64,000 nucleotides of DNA. It comes from Olsenella porci (GTDB taxonomy: Bacteria > Actinomycetota > Coriobacteriia > Coriobacteriales > Atopobiaceae). Positions 52,532 to 61,477 of the stretch are shown here, one piece after another. The notes below the pieces were generated by a model. That model ran no database searches. It was not told the DNA's origin and saw nothing but the letters and a program-made list of their open reading frames with translations. How positions within the stretch are numbered: the first letter of the stretch is position 1; each line of letters opens with the position of its first letter. The DNA lies in assembly GCF_009695875.1 (NCBI RefSeq), contig NZ_VUNC01000002.1:310001-374000 (forward strand), read 5' to 3'. The position numbers and the translations under genes are program-made.

Positions 52532-53211
52532 GGCTGAATCCTTCCTATTGCGTTCGGTTATTTCATACCATACATCAATACCGAACGCATTCTTCCGAAA
52601 TCGTTCGTTTTTATCTATAAAATGATGACAATCGAACGCTCCGAAATCATTAGGCCCCTACGTTGGCGAGACATGAGACGAAATCACCCGTAGTCACACC
52701 CACAACAGGCGTGGCAGAGTTGCGGGCGCTAAAAAATCTCTCTCGAGCGCCACGACTACGAAGCGCAGATAGGGGTCGAGCCACTCCTCGCTTCCTAGGC
52801 GTATGCATCTCAGGCAGGAAGTCGCACATCCTCTCTACCTGCGGCATACTCAGTATCTTCCTTACCGACTCTCCCCAGCGGTTCGAGCGGTGCAACGTCA
52901 TTAGTAGGTCTTGGGGGGTGCTATCCCCGCACATCTATGAAAGCCCCTCACGACCACGGAGGAAATGATGCCCTGTCCTTCTGAGCAATCGAGAGACTGT
53001 CAAACACGTCTCTCAGACAGGCACACGATAGACGAGGGTGTCCGCGCCTTCTGGTACGGGCGCTACGCAGTATGTCACGCACGCATAACGATTAGTTGGC
53101 CCCACGTCCCTCAACAGAGTGTTGGTCAGCAGGGCAAATCCCTCGGTCGGTGGTTGTGTAAACTAATAATCCATCCAATGATTTACTTTGATTAAAGGAG
53201 CAATCATCACC
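52532..53211. other. Intergenic region between licCA fusion and acyltransferase
   Basis: 680 bases. The first 110 hold the operator array and promoter listed separately. A 95-codon minus frame (52650-52934) contains LHRSNRWGESVRKILSMPQV but I cannot assign it and its start lacks a good site. The right end turns AT-rich before the acyltransferase gene. Confidence 0.4.
52549..52638 (-). promoter_or_regulatory. CGTTCGG/CCGAACG operator array at the licCA promoter
   Basis: TGCGTTCGGT (52549-52558) and ACCGAACGCA (52580-52589) are a perfect 10-base inverted repeat with 21 bases between. Further half-sites CGTTCG (52602-52607) and CGAACG (52633-52638) follow, plus TCCGAAATC twice (52594, 52640). 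On the minus strand an extended -10, TGGTATGAA, sits between the two main arms. A regulator bound here would block the licCA promoter. Confidence 0.7.
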
Positions 53212-54291
53212 ATGCCAAAAGACCTCCAGGCGAGTACCTCCCGAGCTAAACACTATGGCTCAATAGATGGACTGCGTGCCCTCTCGTGTATTGGCATCAT
53301 CCTGATGCATGTCCAAGCCAATACATCCTATGACCTTGCAGGCAGTTTCGCCTGGGATACCTTCATTCCGTCGCTCACGTGGTTGGTGTACCTCTTCTTC
53401 ATGATCAGCGGCTTCGGCATGTGCGCGGGCTACCTACGCCGCTTCCAGAACCGCGAAATTGACCTCGAATGCTTCTACAAACGGCGCTATGGCAAAATCC
53501 TGCCGTTCTTCGGTCTGCTCCTCGTGATCGACATCCTCATGGAGCGCACGCCAGACGCCATCTACGAGGCATCCGTGGAAGGGATGCTTCTGCATGGCCT
53601 CCTGCCCAACAATGCTGTCTCCGTAATCGGCGTCTCGTGGTTCCTGGGCGTAGTATTCCTGTTCTACCTTTTGTTTCCGGCTTTCACCGTGCTCATGAAG
53701 TCGAAGAAGCGTGCCTGGACATCACTTGCACTCTCGCTGTGGCTCGTCGTCTGCATGGACCAGTACTTCTTCTCGCCATATTTTGTGACGAATTCGTTCA
53801 CGCCGCGGCACAGCTTCCTGTACGTGTTGCCGCTGTTCATCCTGGGAGGGATCGTCTACCTCTACCGGGACGACATCGCGAGGGTTTGCGAGGGCCGTCG
53901 CATCCCGGCGCTCGTGCTTTGCCTTGCAGCCACGGTCCTCTGGTACGCGATTCCCGGGCAAAGCCGGGGAGAGCTCTTCTACCTCAAGAGCCTCGTGCTT
54001 TTCGGACTTTGGCTCTCCTACGCCATAGGGAACGACAGCAAGTTCCTTGCCAGCCGCCCCGTGCGCTACCTGAGCTCGATTTCCATGGAGCTCTATCTCG
54101 CGCAGATGCTCTCCTTCCGCGTGGTGGAGAGGGCGCATCTGCTGTACGTCTTCGGCAGCGCGGGGACAACCGGCTGGCTGAGCTTCGTGGTCGCCTCATG
54201 CCTCACGGTGGCTGGGCTCATCGTCTTCATCGAGACGTACAAGTGGGCGGTCAGGCACATAAAGGCGCGTTTGGGGAAGGCAGCCCACTAA
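53212..54291 (+). CDS. Membrane acyltransferase (OafA/WecH-like, acyltransferase_3)
   Basis: 359 residues from the ATG at 53212 with AAAGGAG eleven bases upstream. YGSIDGLRALSCIGIILMHV opens the acyltransferase_3 fold, and about ten membrane segments follow, including YLFFMISGFGMCAGYLRRF then RRYGKILPFFGLLLVIDILM. Such enzymes O-acetylate or otherwise acylate surface glycans in the membrane. It is convergent with licD, overlapping its end by four bases. Part of the polysaccharide locus but transcribed opposite to it. Confidence 0.85.
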   Translation: MPKDLQASTSRAKHYGSIDGLRALSCIGIILMHVQANTSYDLAGSFAWDTFIPSLTWLVYLFFMISGFGMCAGYLRRFQNREIDLECFYKRRYGKILPFFGLLLVIDILMERTPDAIYEASVEGMLLHGLLPNNAVSVIGVSWFLGVVFLFYLLFPAFTVLMKSKKRAWTSLALSLWLVVCMDQYFFSPYFVTNSFTPRHSFLYVLPLFILGGIVYLYRDDIARVCEGRRIPALVLCLAATVLWYAIPGQSRGELFYLKSLVLFGLWLSYAIGNDSKFLASRPVRYLSSISMELYLAQMLSFRVVERAHLLYVFGSAGTTGWLSFVVASCLTVAGLIVFIETYKWAVRHIKARLGKAAH

Positions 54292-55136
54292 CTCCGGTAC
54301 ACCGAGTACATGTGGTTGGTCGTCCTGTCCTTCGGGTCGGGACGACGCATATAGTCCCCATAGGTCTTCGAAAGGAAGTCGTCATAGTCGCGTGGGATAG
54401 GGAAGGTCTCGCCCTCAATGGCGCAATCGATGGTGTCGAATAGGGTTGCAGGAAACACCTTGTTCTCAAGCGGGATGCTGTCTCCGGCCGGCCAAAGGGA
54501 GCAGGCGACATACCTCCCTCCCGGCTCGCCGAGACTCCCGCAGAGCTTGTTCAGCCGCTCGATGAAGTACTTGGTCCCCAGCGCCTTGGCAACGGCATAG
54601 GCGGGGGCCTTCACGGCCATCTTGGCAGCAGAGCGCGTGTTGTCCTTCCCAAACTTCTTCCTACCCGAGAGGAAGCACAGCTGGGCCAGGCGCTTCGTCT
54701 TGGCAAGGAGGGCCACGGCTGCGCCATCGTCGTCACCCACGTTGTCGAAGGGATAGATGTCGACAAAGGCCCCGATCTCGTAATCAGCCTCGTTGTCGAA
54801 GACCAGGCGATATCTGTTATCCGAGATACGAGCAATGGCGTGAGGATATCCTTTGGTAGTGTAGAAGTCTACCCAGGATAGGTTGCCAATCCTGTTACCG
54901 GACTTGAGAAAAACCTCTCGCAGTCGATCATAGTCGGCGCGCGGCATCATGATATCGATATCATCGTCCCAGGGGATGAGACCGTGCTCGCGTATGGCGC
55001 CGATAAGAGTGCCGTAAGCTAGAGAATAGGTGCAATCGTGCTTGGCGCAAACCTCGTTAAGCTGCACGAGCGTCTGAAAGGATGCTTGCTGGGCTTCCTT
55101 GAAACTAAGCGGCTCGGTTGAAATCAAATCACTCAT
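54288..55136 (-). CDS. licD: LicD family phosphotransferase (phosphocholine transfer)
   Basis: 282 residues. CTYSLAYGTLIGAIREHGLI PWDDDIDIMMPRADYDRLRE carries the LicD nucleotidyltransferase-like acidic motif, and AFVDIYPFDNV follows. LicD moves phosphocholine from CDP-choline to sugar residues of teichoic acid, LPS or capsule. With the licB-like and licC/A genes nearby it completes a phosphocholine pathway. GAGGAAAGCC precedes the ATG. Some LicD-domain proteins transfer other groups, so the cargo is inferred from neighbours. Confidence 0.9.
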   Translation of the reverse strand: MSDLISTEPLSFKEAQQASFQTLVQLNEVCAKHDCTYSLAYGTLIGAIREHGLIPWDDDIDIMMPRADYDRLREVFLKSGNRIGNLSWVDFYTTKGYPHAIARISDNRYRLVFDNEADYEIGAFVDIYPFDNVGDDDGAAVALLAKTKRLAQLCFLSGRKKFGKDNTRSAAKMAVKAPAYAVAKALGTKYFIERLNKLCGSLGEPGGRYVACSLWPAGDSIPLENKVFPATLFDTIDCAIEGETFPIPRDYDDFLSKTYGDYMRRPDPKDRTTNHMYSVYRS

Positions 55137-55173
55137 TGGCTTTCCTCAGCTAAGAACAGTAGTATTTGTGGCA

Positions 55174-55545
55174 TCAGAGGCCTGCCAGGGCAGCTCTCTT
55201 CCTGGTAACCTTCTCGACCGTGGATATCACCTTCGCGGGATTTCCTTCTACGCCGCACCCTCATGGCCTTCTTTCGTAACGACGCTACCCGTGCCAGCGA
55301 TGGTGTTGGGGCAAATCTTCACGCCGTATATGACAATGGTCTTGGCGCCGATGAAGCAGTTGTCGAAGACCTCGATCTCCCCGGAGTAATAGGGATATCC
55401 CCTCGACTTTCTGACGGATTCTGGGAGCATCTGGTAGTAATCGGGAACCACGCCGAACATACGCTGCATGAGGAAGTGGGTGTTGAAGTAAACGTCACTC
55501 GTGACGTTTACGTTGTCATGAATCTTCACTAGAGTAGTGATGGTT
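55174..55545 (-). pseudogene. C-terminal fragment of a hexapeptide acetyltransferase, frameshifted
   Basis: The minus strand gives VKIHDNVNVTSDVYFNTHFL ... GEIEVFDNCFIGAKTIVIYG then VKICPNTIAGTGSVVTK: left-handed beta-helix coils of a wall-glycan acetyltransferase. The frame ends early after EGHEGAA at 55248. One base later in phase it resumes as EGNPAKVISTVEKVTRKRAA LAGL and a stop at 55174-55176, so a single-base deletion split it. The N-terminal half is missing. Joined at about 55540 to the pyruvyl transferase fragment. Confidence 0.75.
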
Positions 55546-55743
55546 GAAGAATCGAAACTTGGCATAGCTATCTCGCTTAACAATATCTCGTACCGTATTC
55601 CTTGCCGACTCCCTGTATCCATTGGGAACCCTGCGGATAGATTGCACGTCGTGACCCATGTTCAAAAGAGCCTGTTGCAGGGCATAGTTCTGCAGTCGGT
55701 TGCCATAGTTGAAGCTCTGTAGGGTAAGGATTCCGACTTTCAT
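55540..55743 (-). pseudogene. N-terminal fragment of a polysaccharide pyruvyl transferase family gene
   Basis: MKVGILTLQSFNYGNRLQNY ALQQALLNMGHDVQSIRRVP is the typical start of PS_pyruv_trans proteins, which add pyruvyl ketals to surface sugars. It breaks off after about 68 residues at FRFFNHHY, where sequence switches to the acetyltransferase, leaving a chance stop at 55516. The parent protein would be roughly 350 residues. Confidence 0.75.
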
Positions 55744-55757
55744 CGTTTGCTCGCTTC

Positions 55758-56897
55758 CTATTCCGCAATGACACCCAGAAGCCTCTGGTCGTTGCTGACG
55801 ATCTCAGCAATCCTGTCTGCCACGGCGTCCCAGCTGTACTCGCGCCTCGCGGCGCCGGAGCCGCTCTCGGCGCCGACTCGAATGGAACTATCCAGAACAC
55901 AGCGCAGCATAGCCCGGGAGAGCCCCCAGGAATCGTCGGTCTGAACAAGAGCCCCGTTGGCTCCGTCGCGGATAAAGTGGGGCATCTCACAGACGTCCCT
56001 GCCGATGCACGGGACACCGCGCGACAGGGCCTCGGCGAAGACGATTCCGTAGGCCTCGAAGTGGGACGGCATGACAAAGGCGTCGGCCTCGGACAGAAGC
56101 TCGGCCACGCGCTCGCCGGGGCAATCCCCCAGCCAGTCGACACCATCGTCGCCCGGACGGCGCGGGTCGGAGGCGGGCCCAGCGACGAGCAGCCTCGCAT
56201 CAGGTATCTCACCTCGCACGAGCCTAAAGGCGTCGAGCACCTCCGGTCCACCCTTCCTCTCGAATGCGCGGCCCACGAAGAGGAACACCGGCACATTGGG
56301 ATCGAAGACATGGCGCCCCTCTCTGGCATTCGGCGGCAGGTTGCTGCCGCCACCGACGTGGTGCACCTTCTCTCGCGGCAGCCCGCACTCGTCCACTAGG
56401 TAGTCCGCGAGCCACCGCCCCATTGTGAGTATGCCCGCGCACCTCCCGTAGAACTCACGCTGACTCTCTAGGCGCCTGCGCACGTCAACGAGCCTCGTAC
56501 CTCGGAGGCCGAGCCACTCGACATCCTGAATACCCTCCTCGAGAGCCCGGTAGAGGTACTCGACGCAGTTGTCCTGATAAACATAGTGAAGCGCCCCCCA
56601 CCGACCGCCTTCGGGCATCGGACACTCGTCGAACTGGAGAACGACGTCGCCAGGTCGCGTCCGCACACTCCTGCGGAATTCTCGGTTGCCGTTCCTTATC
56701 GTCGCCAAGTCGAGATCGCGATGCCCCATGTGCGTAGCAACCCTGTGCGCAAAAAGAGCAGGCCCATGAAGCTCGGGAATCTCGAAGTCCTCGATCTCGA
56801 ACCGCTTCGCGAGGGCCTGCCTGAGGTGCCAGGTGGTACCACTCCAGGTGCTCTCCCTCGGCTTGGCCCATCGCGTACTGTATATCATCCTAGTCAT
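55758..56897 (-). CDS. Glycosyltransferase family 4
   Basis: 379 residues from the ATG at 56897 (MTRMIYSTRWAKPRESTWSG) with AGGAGGGG upstream. The C-terminal Rossmann half has FLFVGRAFERKGGPEVLDAF and the nucleotide-sugar motif ADAFVMPSHFEAYGIVFAEA LSRGVPCIG, with E-x7-E. The N-terminal half has GALHYVYQDNCVEYLYRALE. Donor and acceptor sugars unknown. Eight bases after the flippase gene, same operon. Confidence 0.92.
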   Translation of the reverse strand: MTRMIYSTRWAKPRESTWSGTTWHLRQALAKRFEIEDFEIPELHGPALFAHRVATHMGHRDLDLATIRNGNREFRRSVRTRPGDVVLQFDECPMPEGGRWGALHYVYQDNCVEYLYRALEEGIQDVEWLGLRGTRLVDVRRRLESQREFYGRCAGILTMGRWLADYLVDECGLPREKVHHVGGGSNLPPNAREGRHVFDPNVPVFLFVGRAFERKGGPEVLDAFRLVRGEIPDARLLVAGPASDPRRPGDDGVDWLGDCPGERVAELLSEADAFVMPSHFEAYGIVFAEALSRGVPCIGRDVCEMPHFIRDGANGALVQTDDSWGLSRAMLRCVLDSSIRVGAESGSGAARREYSWDAVADRIAEIVSNDQRLLGVIAE

Positions 56898-56905
56898 CGC
56901 CCCTC

Positions 56906-58360
56906 CTATCTCGGAAGTATCGTCGATATGCCCTCGCGCCAGAAGAGCTCCCCCAGTAGGACTCGGATGCCCACCATCGCACAGCCGACGAAGAGGGTCT
57001 TCACGATGGCGGAAAGAAAAACGTTCTGGATATCCCAGGGTATGAGGCTGGACAGCCCGATGACTGCGAGCACTGAGACTATGTCCGGAACGAGCCTGGA
57101 GAAGAACCTCCAGAACCCCATGTCGAGGCACTTCTTGGAACAGAGCAGGACCGGCGCGATGATCTCGAGGTTGTAGGCGATGGAGACGCAGGTTGCGAGA
57201 GACTCTACGGAGCCCATGACCCCACCCAGGGCAATCATCCCGACTGTAACAACGGTATTAACTCCGGTACTCAGCATGAGAAGGTCGGACCTGCCCTTCG
57301 CCGTGAGTAATGCTCCGAAGGAGCCGTTGATTCCCCGAGAGTAGACCGCAAATGAGAGGGTCGTGAGGAGGGGTATGGCAGGTACCCAGATCTCGCCATA
57401 GAGGATAACAATCACCTCCGCCGCGCACACACTCATCCATGCCGTGCAGAGGGCACTTAGGAACGAGATTCGGCGAAAAATCCCCATGAATTTTCTGTAC
57501 AGGGCGTCCCTGTCACCCTGAAGTGGCGCCAGAAACGGAAGCAGCGTGCTGGTGATGGGGATGGTGAGGATGTTAAGGGGGTACGCATAGAGGTTGTAGG
57601 CCTTGTTGTAGTAGCCGAGCTCCTCTGCGCCGAAGAGCTTGCCCACGATGAGGGAGTCCGCGTTGTTGGCGAACCAGCCTATGAGGCTGGAGCCCAGGTT
57701 GAAGGCAGAGAAGCTGCCCACCTTGCGAACCACGCCACGAACGTCACCAGCGCTCATCTTGAGACGGGTTCCCGCGAGGTTCCAAAGAAGGATGAAGAGG
57801 GAGGTCAGAACAGTATTCATCACGATGGCGTAGCAGCCGAAGCCGAGGAAGGCGAGCAGTATCGCGACGGCACCGACCACTGTAGTGCATACGACGAGCC
57901 TCACGGCGATGAGGTTGTACTTGCGTTCCTTGATTAGCATACCGTTGGGCACCATGTTGAGCGAGTTAAAGAGGACGCCCAGACTCATGAGACAGCCGAG
58001 CGGGACGTAGACGGCGTCCCCGTAGAACCAGGCCACCCCCACCGAGAGGGCGCAGAACCCGAGCGTAAGGACGATCCCTATGAGCAGGCTCAGGAAGAAG
58101 AGCCTCCTGTAGTCATCCTCGTCGAGATCCTGGGATTGGACGATGGCGGCGGCGATGCCTCCGTCAGCCAATATCGAAAAGATTCCGGCGAACGCCGTGA
58201 GCACGGCAACAGTCCCGTACTCGGCGGGGGTGAGCAACCTTGCCAGTACCATGGTGATGACAAGTTGCACGATGACATTGATTATCTTGGAGCCCATCTG
58301 CGCTATGGATGCGGTCTTGATGGAGCTCGACGGGACGTTGAGGTCGAACTTCCTAGGCAC
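56906..58360 (-). CDS. Polysaccharide flippase (Wzx-like, MATE/MOP superfamily)
   Basis: 484 residues from a GTG at 58360 that overlaps the end of the polymerase gene by eight bases. SSSIKTASIAQMGSKIINVI VQLVITMVLARLLTPAEYGT is the Polysacc_synt start, and about 12-14 membrane helices follow. The family exports undecaprenyl-linked repeat units across the membrane. Placed between polymerase and glycosyltransferase genes as in typical Wzx/Wzy loci. Confidence 0.9.
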   Translation of the reverse strand: MPRKFDLNVPSSSIKTASIAQMGSKIINVIVQLVITMVLARLLTPAEYGTVAVLTAFAGIFSILADGGIAAAIVQSQDLDEDDYRRLFFLSLLIGIVLTLGFCALSVGVAWFYGDAVYVPLGCLMSLGVLFNSLNMVPNGMLIKERKYNLIAVRLVVCTTVVGAVAILLAFLGFGCYAIVMNTVLTSLFILLWNLAGTRLKMSAGDVRGVVRKVGSFSAFNLGSSLIGWFANNADSLIVGKLFGAEELGYYNKAYNLYAYPLNILTIPITSTLLPFLAPLQGDRDALYRKFMGIFRRISFLSALCTAWMSVCAAEVIVILYGEIWVPAIPLLTTLSFAVYSRGINGSFGALLTAKGRSDLLMLSTGVNTVVTVGMIALGGVMGSVESLATCVSIAYNLEIIAPVLLCSKKCLDMGFWRFFSRLVPDIVSVLAVIGLSSLIPWDIQNVFLSAIVKTLFVGCAMVGIRVLLGELFWREGISTILPR

Positions 58361-59633
58361 GAGCCACACCCCCAAGCCTCGAGCACCAGGTGCCGGAACG
58401 AATCCAGGCGAGCGATACAAATATGGCTGTCAGGACCTGCCAGTCCGACGTGTTCCACCACCAGGCCAGGTTGACCGCCGGCAGCGCAAGAAACATCAGA
58501 AATGCAAGGATGACAGCTCGTATGTGGCCGTTCCGGTTCTTCCAAGAGAACCAGACTGCGAAGGCGAGACAGGCCACGACGATTGTCACACCGAGGTCAC
58601 CGTACACGTAGCGGAAACCGGAAACGCCGTTGTCGACGAGATAGTACCCATAGTCGAAGCCCGCCATGGAGATGGCGGGAAGATAGAGCGTCGAGGGATA
58701 CCCGACCCCGACAAAGGTTGAACCGGTAGACTGCAGGACGAAGTCGTAGTAGTTCCGGCCGGCGTCGCGAATTGAGGAGGTGTCCTCGCTGCCACCGACC
58801 TGGCCGTTGACGAAGCTGTCAGCTAACCGGCCGAACATCTCGGTCTGTGAGAAGAGGATGAGCACAAGGAAGCCGAAGCACACCACAAGGACCTTGATGC
58901 TCGCCGAGCCCCTAGAAAAGACGAAGAGGACGAGCAGGGTTACTAGGTAGGTGACAAGCTCGAGTCGCCCCTTGCTCACGAATAGCGTGACGGCGAGCGC
59001 AAGAACAGTTGGGATGATGTAGCGCCAGTCCCCATCCCTCAGGCACAGCCAGAGGCCGACTATTCCCGACACGGTGGAGAGCCCGCCTTTGATGTAGAGG
59101 CGAATGCCCCCGTACCTCTCGTTCGATGCTGCATGGACGAAAGTGACCGAGGACCCCGCGAGAGCCTGAAGGAGGTAGAGCGCGGAGGCTATGCATCCGA
59201 GAATAATGAGACCCTGGAAGAGTCTCTTGCCATCCACGAGCCCTGCCTTGAACGGTCTCCGCAGAAGTATCGCGGCGAGAACGCACACCATGAACCCGCG
59301 CTGCGGGAGGATGCCACGAACGAACGGCTGCCCCGTCAACGCGTTGCAGCGCCAAGCCGCAAAAATGCACATCACAATCAGCGCCGCGAAGAGGACGCCT
59401 TGCACGGCGCTCGTCTTCGTGCCAGACACGCGGCGGCTCCTGTGGTAGAGCACGACGGACATGACGAGGAGAAGAATCTGCCAAACGAGGTCGATGTTAA
59501 TCACGCCCGCGACGTTGATGGCGTTCGCGTCGATGAGACCGAACACGTTTTCGGCAAGAACGACACAGAGCAGGAGAAGATTGGCTGCCCTCACTGCCGG
59601 GTCGGGGCTCAGCAGACTCTTCCTCGACGCCAT
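58353..59633 (-). CDS. O-antigen/capsule polymerase-like membrane protein (Wzy type)
   Basis: 426 residues from the ATG at 59633 with GAGGGGGACG upstream. About ten to twelve hydrophobic helices with a large outside loop (NERYGGIRLYIKGGLSTVSG and later FGRLADSFVNGQVGGSEDTS SIRDAGRNYYDFVLQS), the layout of Wzy polymerases, which show little sequence conservation. Assignment depends on this topology and on the flippase next door, whose start it overlaps. Confidence 0.75.
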   Translation of the reverse strand: MASRKSLLSPDPAVRAANLLLLCVVLAENVFGLIDANAINVAGVINIDLVWQILLLVMSVVLYHRSRRVSGTKTSAVQGVLFAALIVMCIFAAWRCNALTGQPFVRGILPQRGFMVCVLAAILLRRPFKAGLVDGKRLFQGLIILGCIASALYLLQALAGSSVTFVHAASNERYGGIRLYIKGGLSTVSGIVGLWLCLRDGDWRYIIPTVLALAVTLFVSKGRLELVTYLVTLLVLFVFSRGSASIKVLVVCFGFLVLILFSQTEMFGRLADSFVNGQVGGSEDTSSIRDAGRNYYDFVLQSTGSTFVGVGYPSTLYLPAISMAGFDYGYYLVDNGVSGFRYVYGDLGVTIVVACLAFAVWFSWKNRNGHIRAVILAFLMFLALPAVNLAWWWNTSDWQVLTAIFVSLAWIRSGTWCSRLGGVARA

Positions 59634-59672
59634 CGTCCCCCTCGCTTCCAAACTAGTCGCCAAGACAATCTC

Positions 59673-60584
59673 CTATTTCATTCTCACCGGCCGTGCCAGC
59701 GCTATCGGTAGAGCAGGCAGGAACAGCGACTTCTTCTTGCATGTGTAGAACAAGTGCCTGACACTCTCGCCAGCGGCACGGCCATAGCGGATGTAGCTCA
59801 CGGCCTCGCGCGGCTTTCGCACGAGGGGAATCTTCGAACCGAGCATCGAGTTTTTTAGGTATGCAGTCCCCCTCGGGCTGTCGGCGTACGCTGTACCGGC
59901 GTTCTTGGAGAGCCCGTCATCGAGGTAGTCCCCGCAATAGGTGATTTCGTTGAACCACCGGAAGAGGTAACCCTCGTCCGAGAGCGCCTGCCATAGTAGC
60001 CCCTCGCTCATGAACCGATTCCCCTCGAAGACAGGGAAGGGGTGCGACCTCATGAGGGCCGTCCTCACGACCTCCGCGCGGTCGCCGGGAATCCTGAGCT
60101 TGTAGCGATACTCCTTGCTTGTGGAATCGACGTACTCCCGCTCCAACGTGCGGCGACCCTTTGCAGTAAGGTCGTCCGGTGAGGTGCCCCTAATCCACAG
60201 CAAGGTGTTCTCGTCGGTACCTTTAAGCCCAGCAACGCCGGCGAACCGCCCGTCATCCTCTATCTGGGTGATGTACCTAGCGCTCACCTCGAGCCCTCTC
60301 TCCGGGAGCCAGTCGTCCGAATCCAGGATGAGGAACCACCCCCCCTCCGCAACATTCGCGCCGAGGTTTATTGCCACATGCTTTCCGGAGTTCTCCTGGT
60401 AGTAGTAGCGCATGGGAAAAGTCGACGCCCGAGCGAAGCTCTCGCAGAGCGCCCGCGTTCCATCGGTCGAACCGTCGTCCACGACAACCCACTCGAAGTC
60501 TCGGTAAGTCTGCCTCTGCAGCGACTCGAAGGTACGCGGGAGCGAGTAAGCCCTGTTGTACGTAGGAGTGAACACCGTGATCAT
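59673..60584 (-). CDS. Glycosyltransferase family 2 (A)
   Basis: 303 residues. GT-A fold: MITVFTPTYNRAYSLPRTFE SLQRQTYRDFEWVVVDDGST DGT, then FLILDSDDWLPERGLEV with the metal-binding DSD. The C-terminus includes a basic patch YTCKKKSLFLPALPIALARP that may associate with membrane. Start codon shares one base with the previous gene's stop (TAATG). Adds one sugar to the repeat unit; which one is unknown. Confidence 0.92.
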   Translation of the reverse strand: MITVFTPTYNRAYSLPRTFESLQRQTYRDFEWVVVDDGSTDGTRALCESFARASTFPMRYYYQENSGKHVAINLGANVAEGGWFLILDSDDWLPERGLEVSARYITQIEDDGRFAGVAGLKGTDENTLLWIRGTSPDDLTAKGRRTLEREYVDSTSKEYRYKLRIPGDRAEVVRTALMRSHPFPVFEGNRFMSEGLLWQALSDEGYLFRWFNEITYCGDYLDDGLSKNAGTAYADSPRGTAYLKNSMLGSKIPLVRKPREAVSYIRYGRAAGESVRHLFYTCKKKSLFLPALPIALARPVRMK

Positions 60585-61477
60585 TACTCGTCACCCGAAC
60601 CCTTCCGGAACGCGTCGTGCCGCAGCCAGCCGAGAATAATCACGGCCTCGTTTATGACCTCCATGCACCAGAGAGGAAATCCCAGAGCCGTAGAGTAGTA
60701 CCTGCTCGCGAAGTAGCGCCGCGAGCGATAGCCTCCTCGGGAGGTCGCTATCTTCTGTCGCAGCGTATTCTTTCTCGCCACGTTCCTGTGGTTGTGGTAG
60801 TAGATTTGATTCTTGTCAACAAGCAGCTTCCAACCCGCGCGGCGGCACCTCATGCCCAGGATGTTCTCCTCGTTGTAGAGGAAGACGCTCTCGTCCAGGA
60901 GACCGAGCCCTGCGAAGGGCTCCGCCTTGGCCACGAAGTAGCAGCCGACAACGCAGTCAACCTGGTAGATTTCCGGCGCAACCTCGACCGCATCATCACG
61001 CCGGCCCACATGGTGGATCAGGCAATGGTTGAGGACGACCTCCCGGTCGGTCGGCAGGGCCCAACTGGAGGGCCAGGCATTGTCGCCCTCAAGGTGGTTC
61101 ACGGGTTGCCCGCCCACGGCGAGGCAGCAGCCATGGGACCAGAGGAGATCCACGAGACCGTCCAGTACGAACGCATCGGGCATGAGGACGTCTGGGTTCA
61201 TAATCGAGACGGTGTCAACGCCGTACTCCCGCATGGCGTAGCGGATGCCGAAGTTATTGCCGGCGCTGTAACCGCGGTTCTCGCCTGTCTGGACCACGTC
61301 AACGTTAGGCATGCCAGCATAGGCCTCCGAGAGGATGCCGAACGACCCGTCCGGAGACTGGTTGTCCACGACCACGACATGCCAGTCACGGCCGAACGAG
61401 ACCAGCCTGTCGACGCAAATGCGGGCGTCATCGGCGGAATTGTATACTAGAACAATGATCGCAAGGCTGTGGCTCAT
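60584..61477 (-). CDS. Glycosyltransferase family 2 (B), rhamnosyltransferase-like
   Basis: 297 residues from the ATG at 61477, overlapping the upstream gene by ATGA. SLAIIVLVYNSADDARICVD, HVVVVDNQSPDGSFGIL, TGENRGYSAGNNFGIRYAM and SIMNPDVLMP place it in the WbbL/RgpB-like group of GT2, often rhamnosyl transferases. LDESVFLYNEENILGMRCRR AGW is the typical acceptor motif. The rhamnose guess is strengthened by rmlD at the window edge. Confidence 0.9.
   Translation of the reverse strand: MSHSLAIIVLVYNSADDARICVDRLVSFGRDWHVVVVDNQSPDGSFGILSEAYAGMPNVDVVQTGENRGYSAGNNFGIRYAMREYGVDTVSIMNPDVLMPDAFVLDGLVDLLWSHGCCLAVGGQPVNHLEGDNAWPSSWALPTDREVVLNHCLIHHVGRRDDAVEVAPEIYQVDCVVGCYFVAKAEPFAGLGLLDESVFLYNEENILGMRCRRAGWKLLVDKNQIYYHNHRNVARKNTLRQKIATSRGGYRSRRYFASRYYSTALGFPLWCMEVINEAVIILGWLRHDAFRKGSGDE

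Noticed and set aside
52650-52934. 95-codon minus frame upstream of the licCA operator
   Set aside because: No recognised family, weak start context; left as unassigned rather than called a gene.
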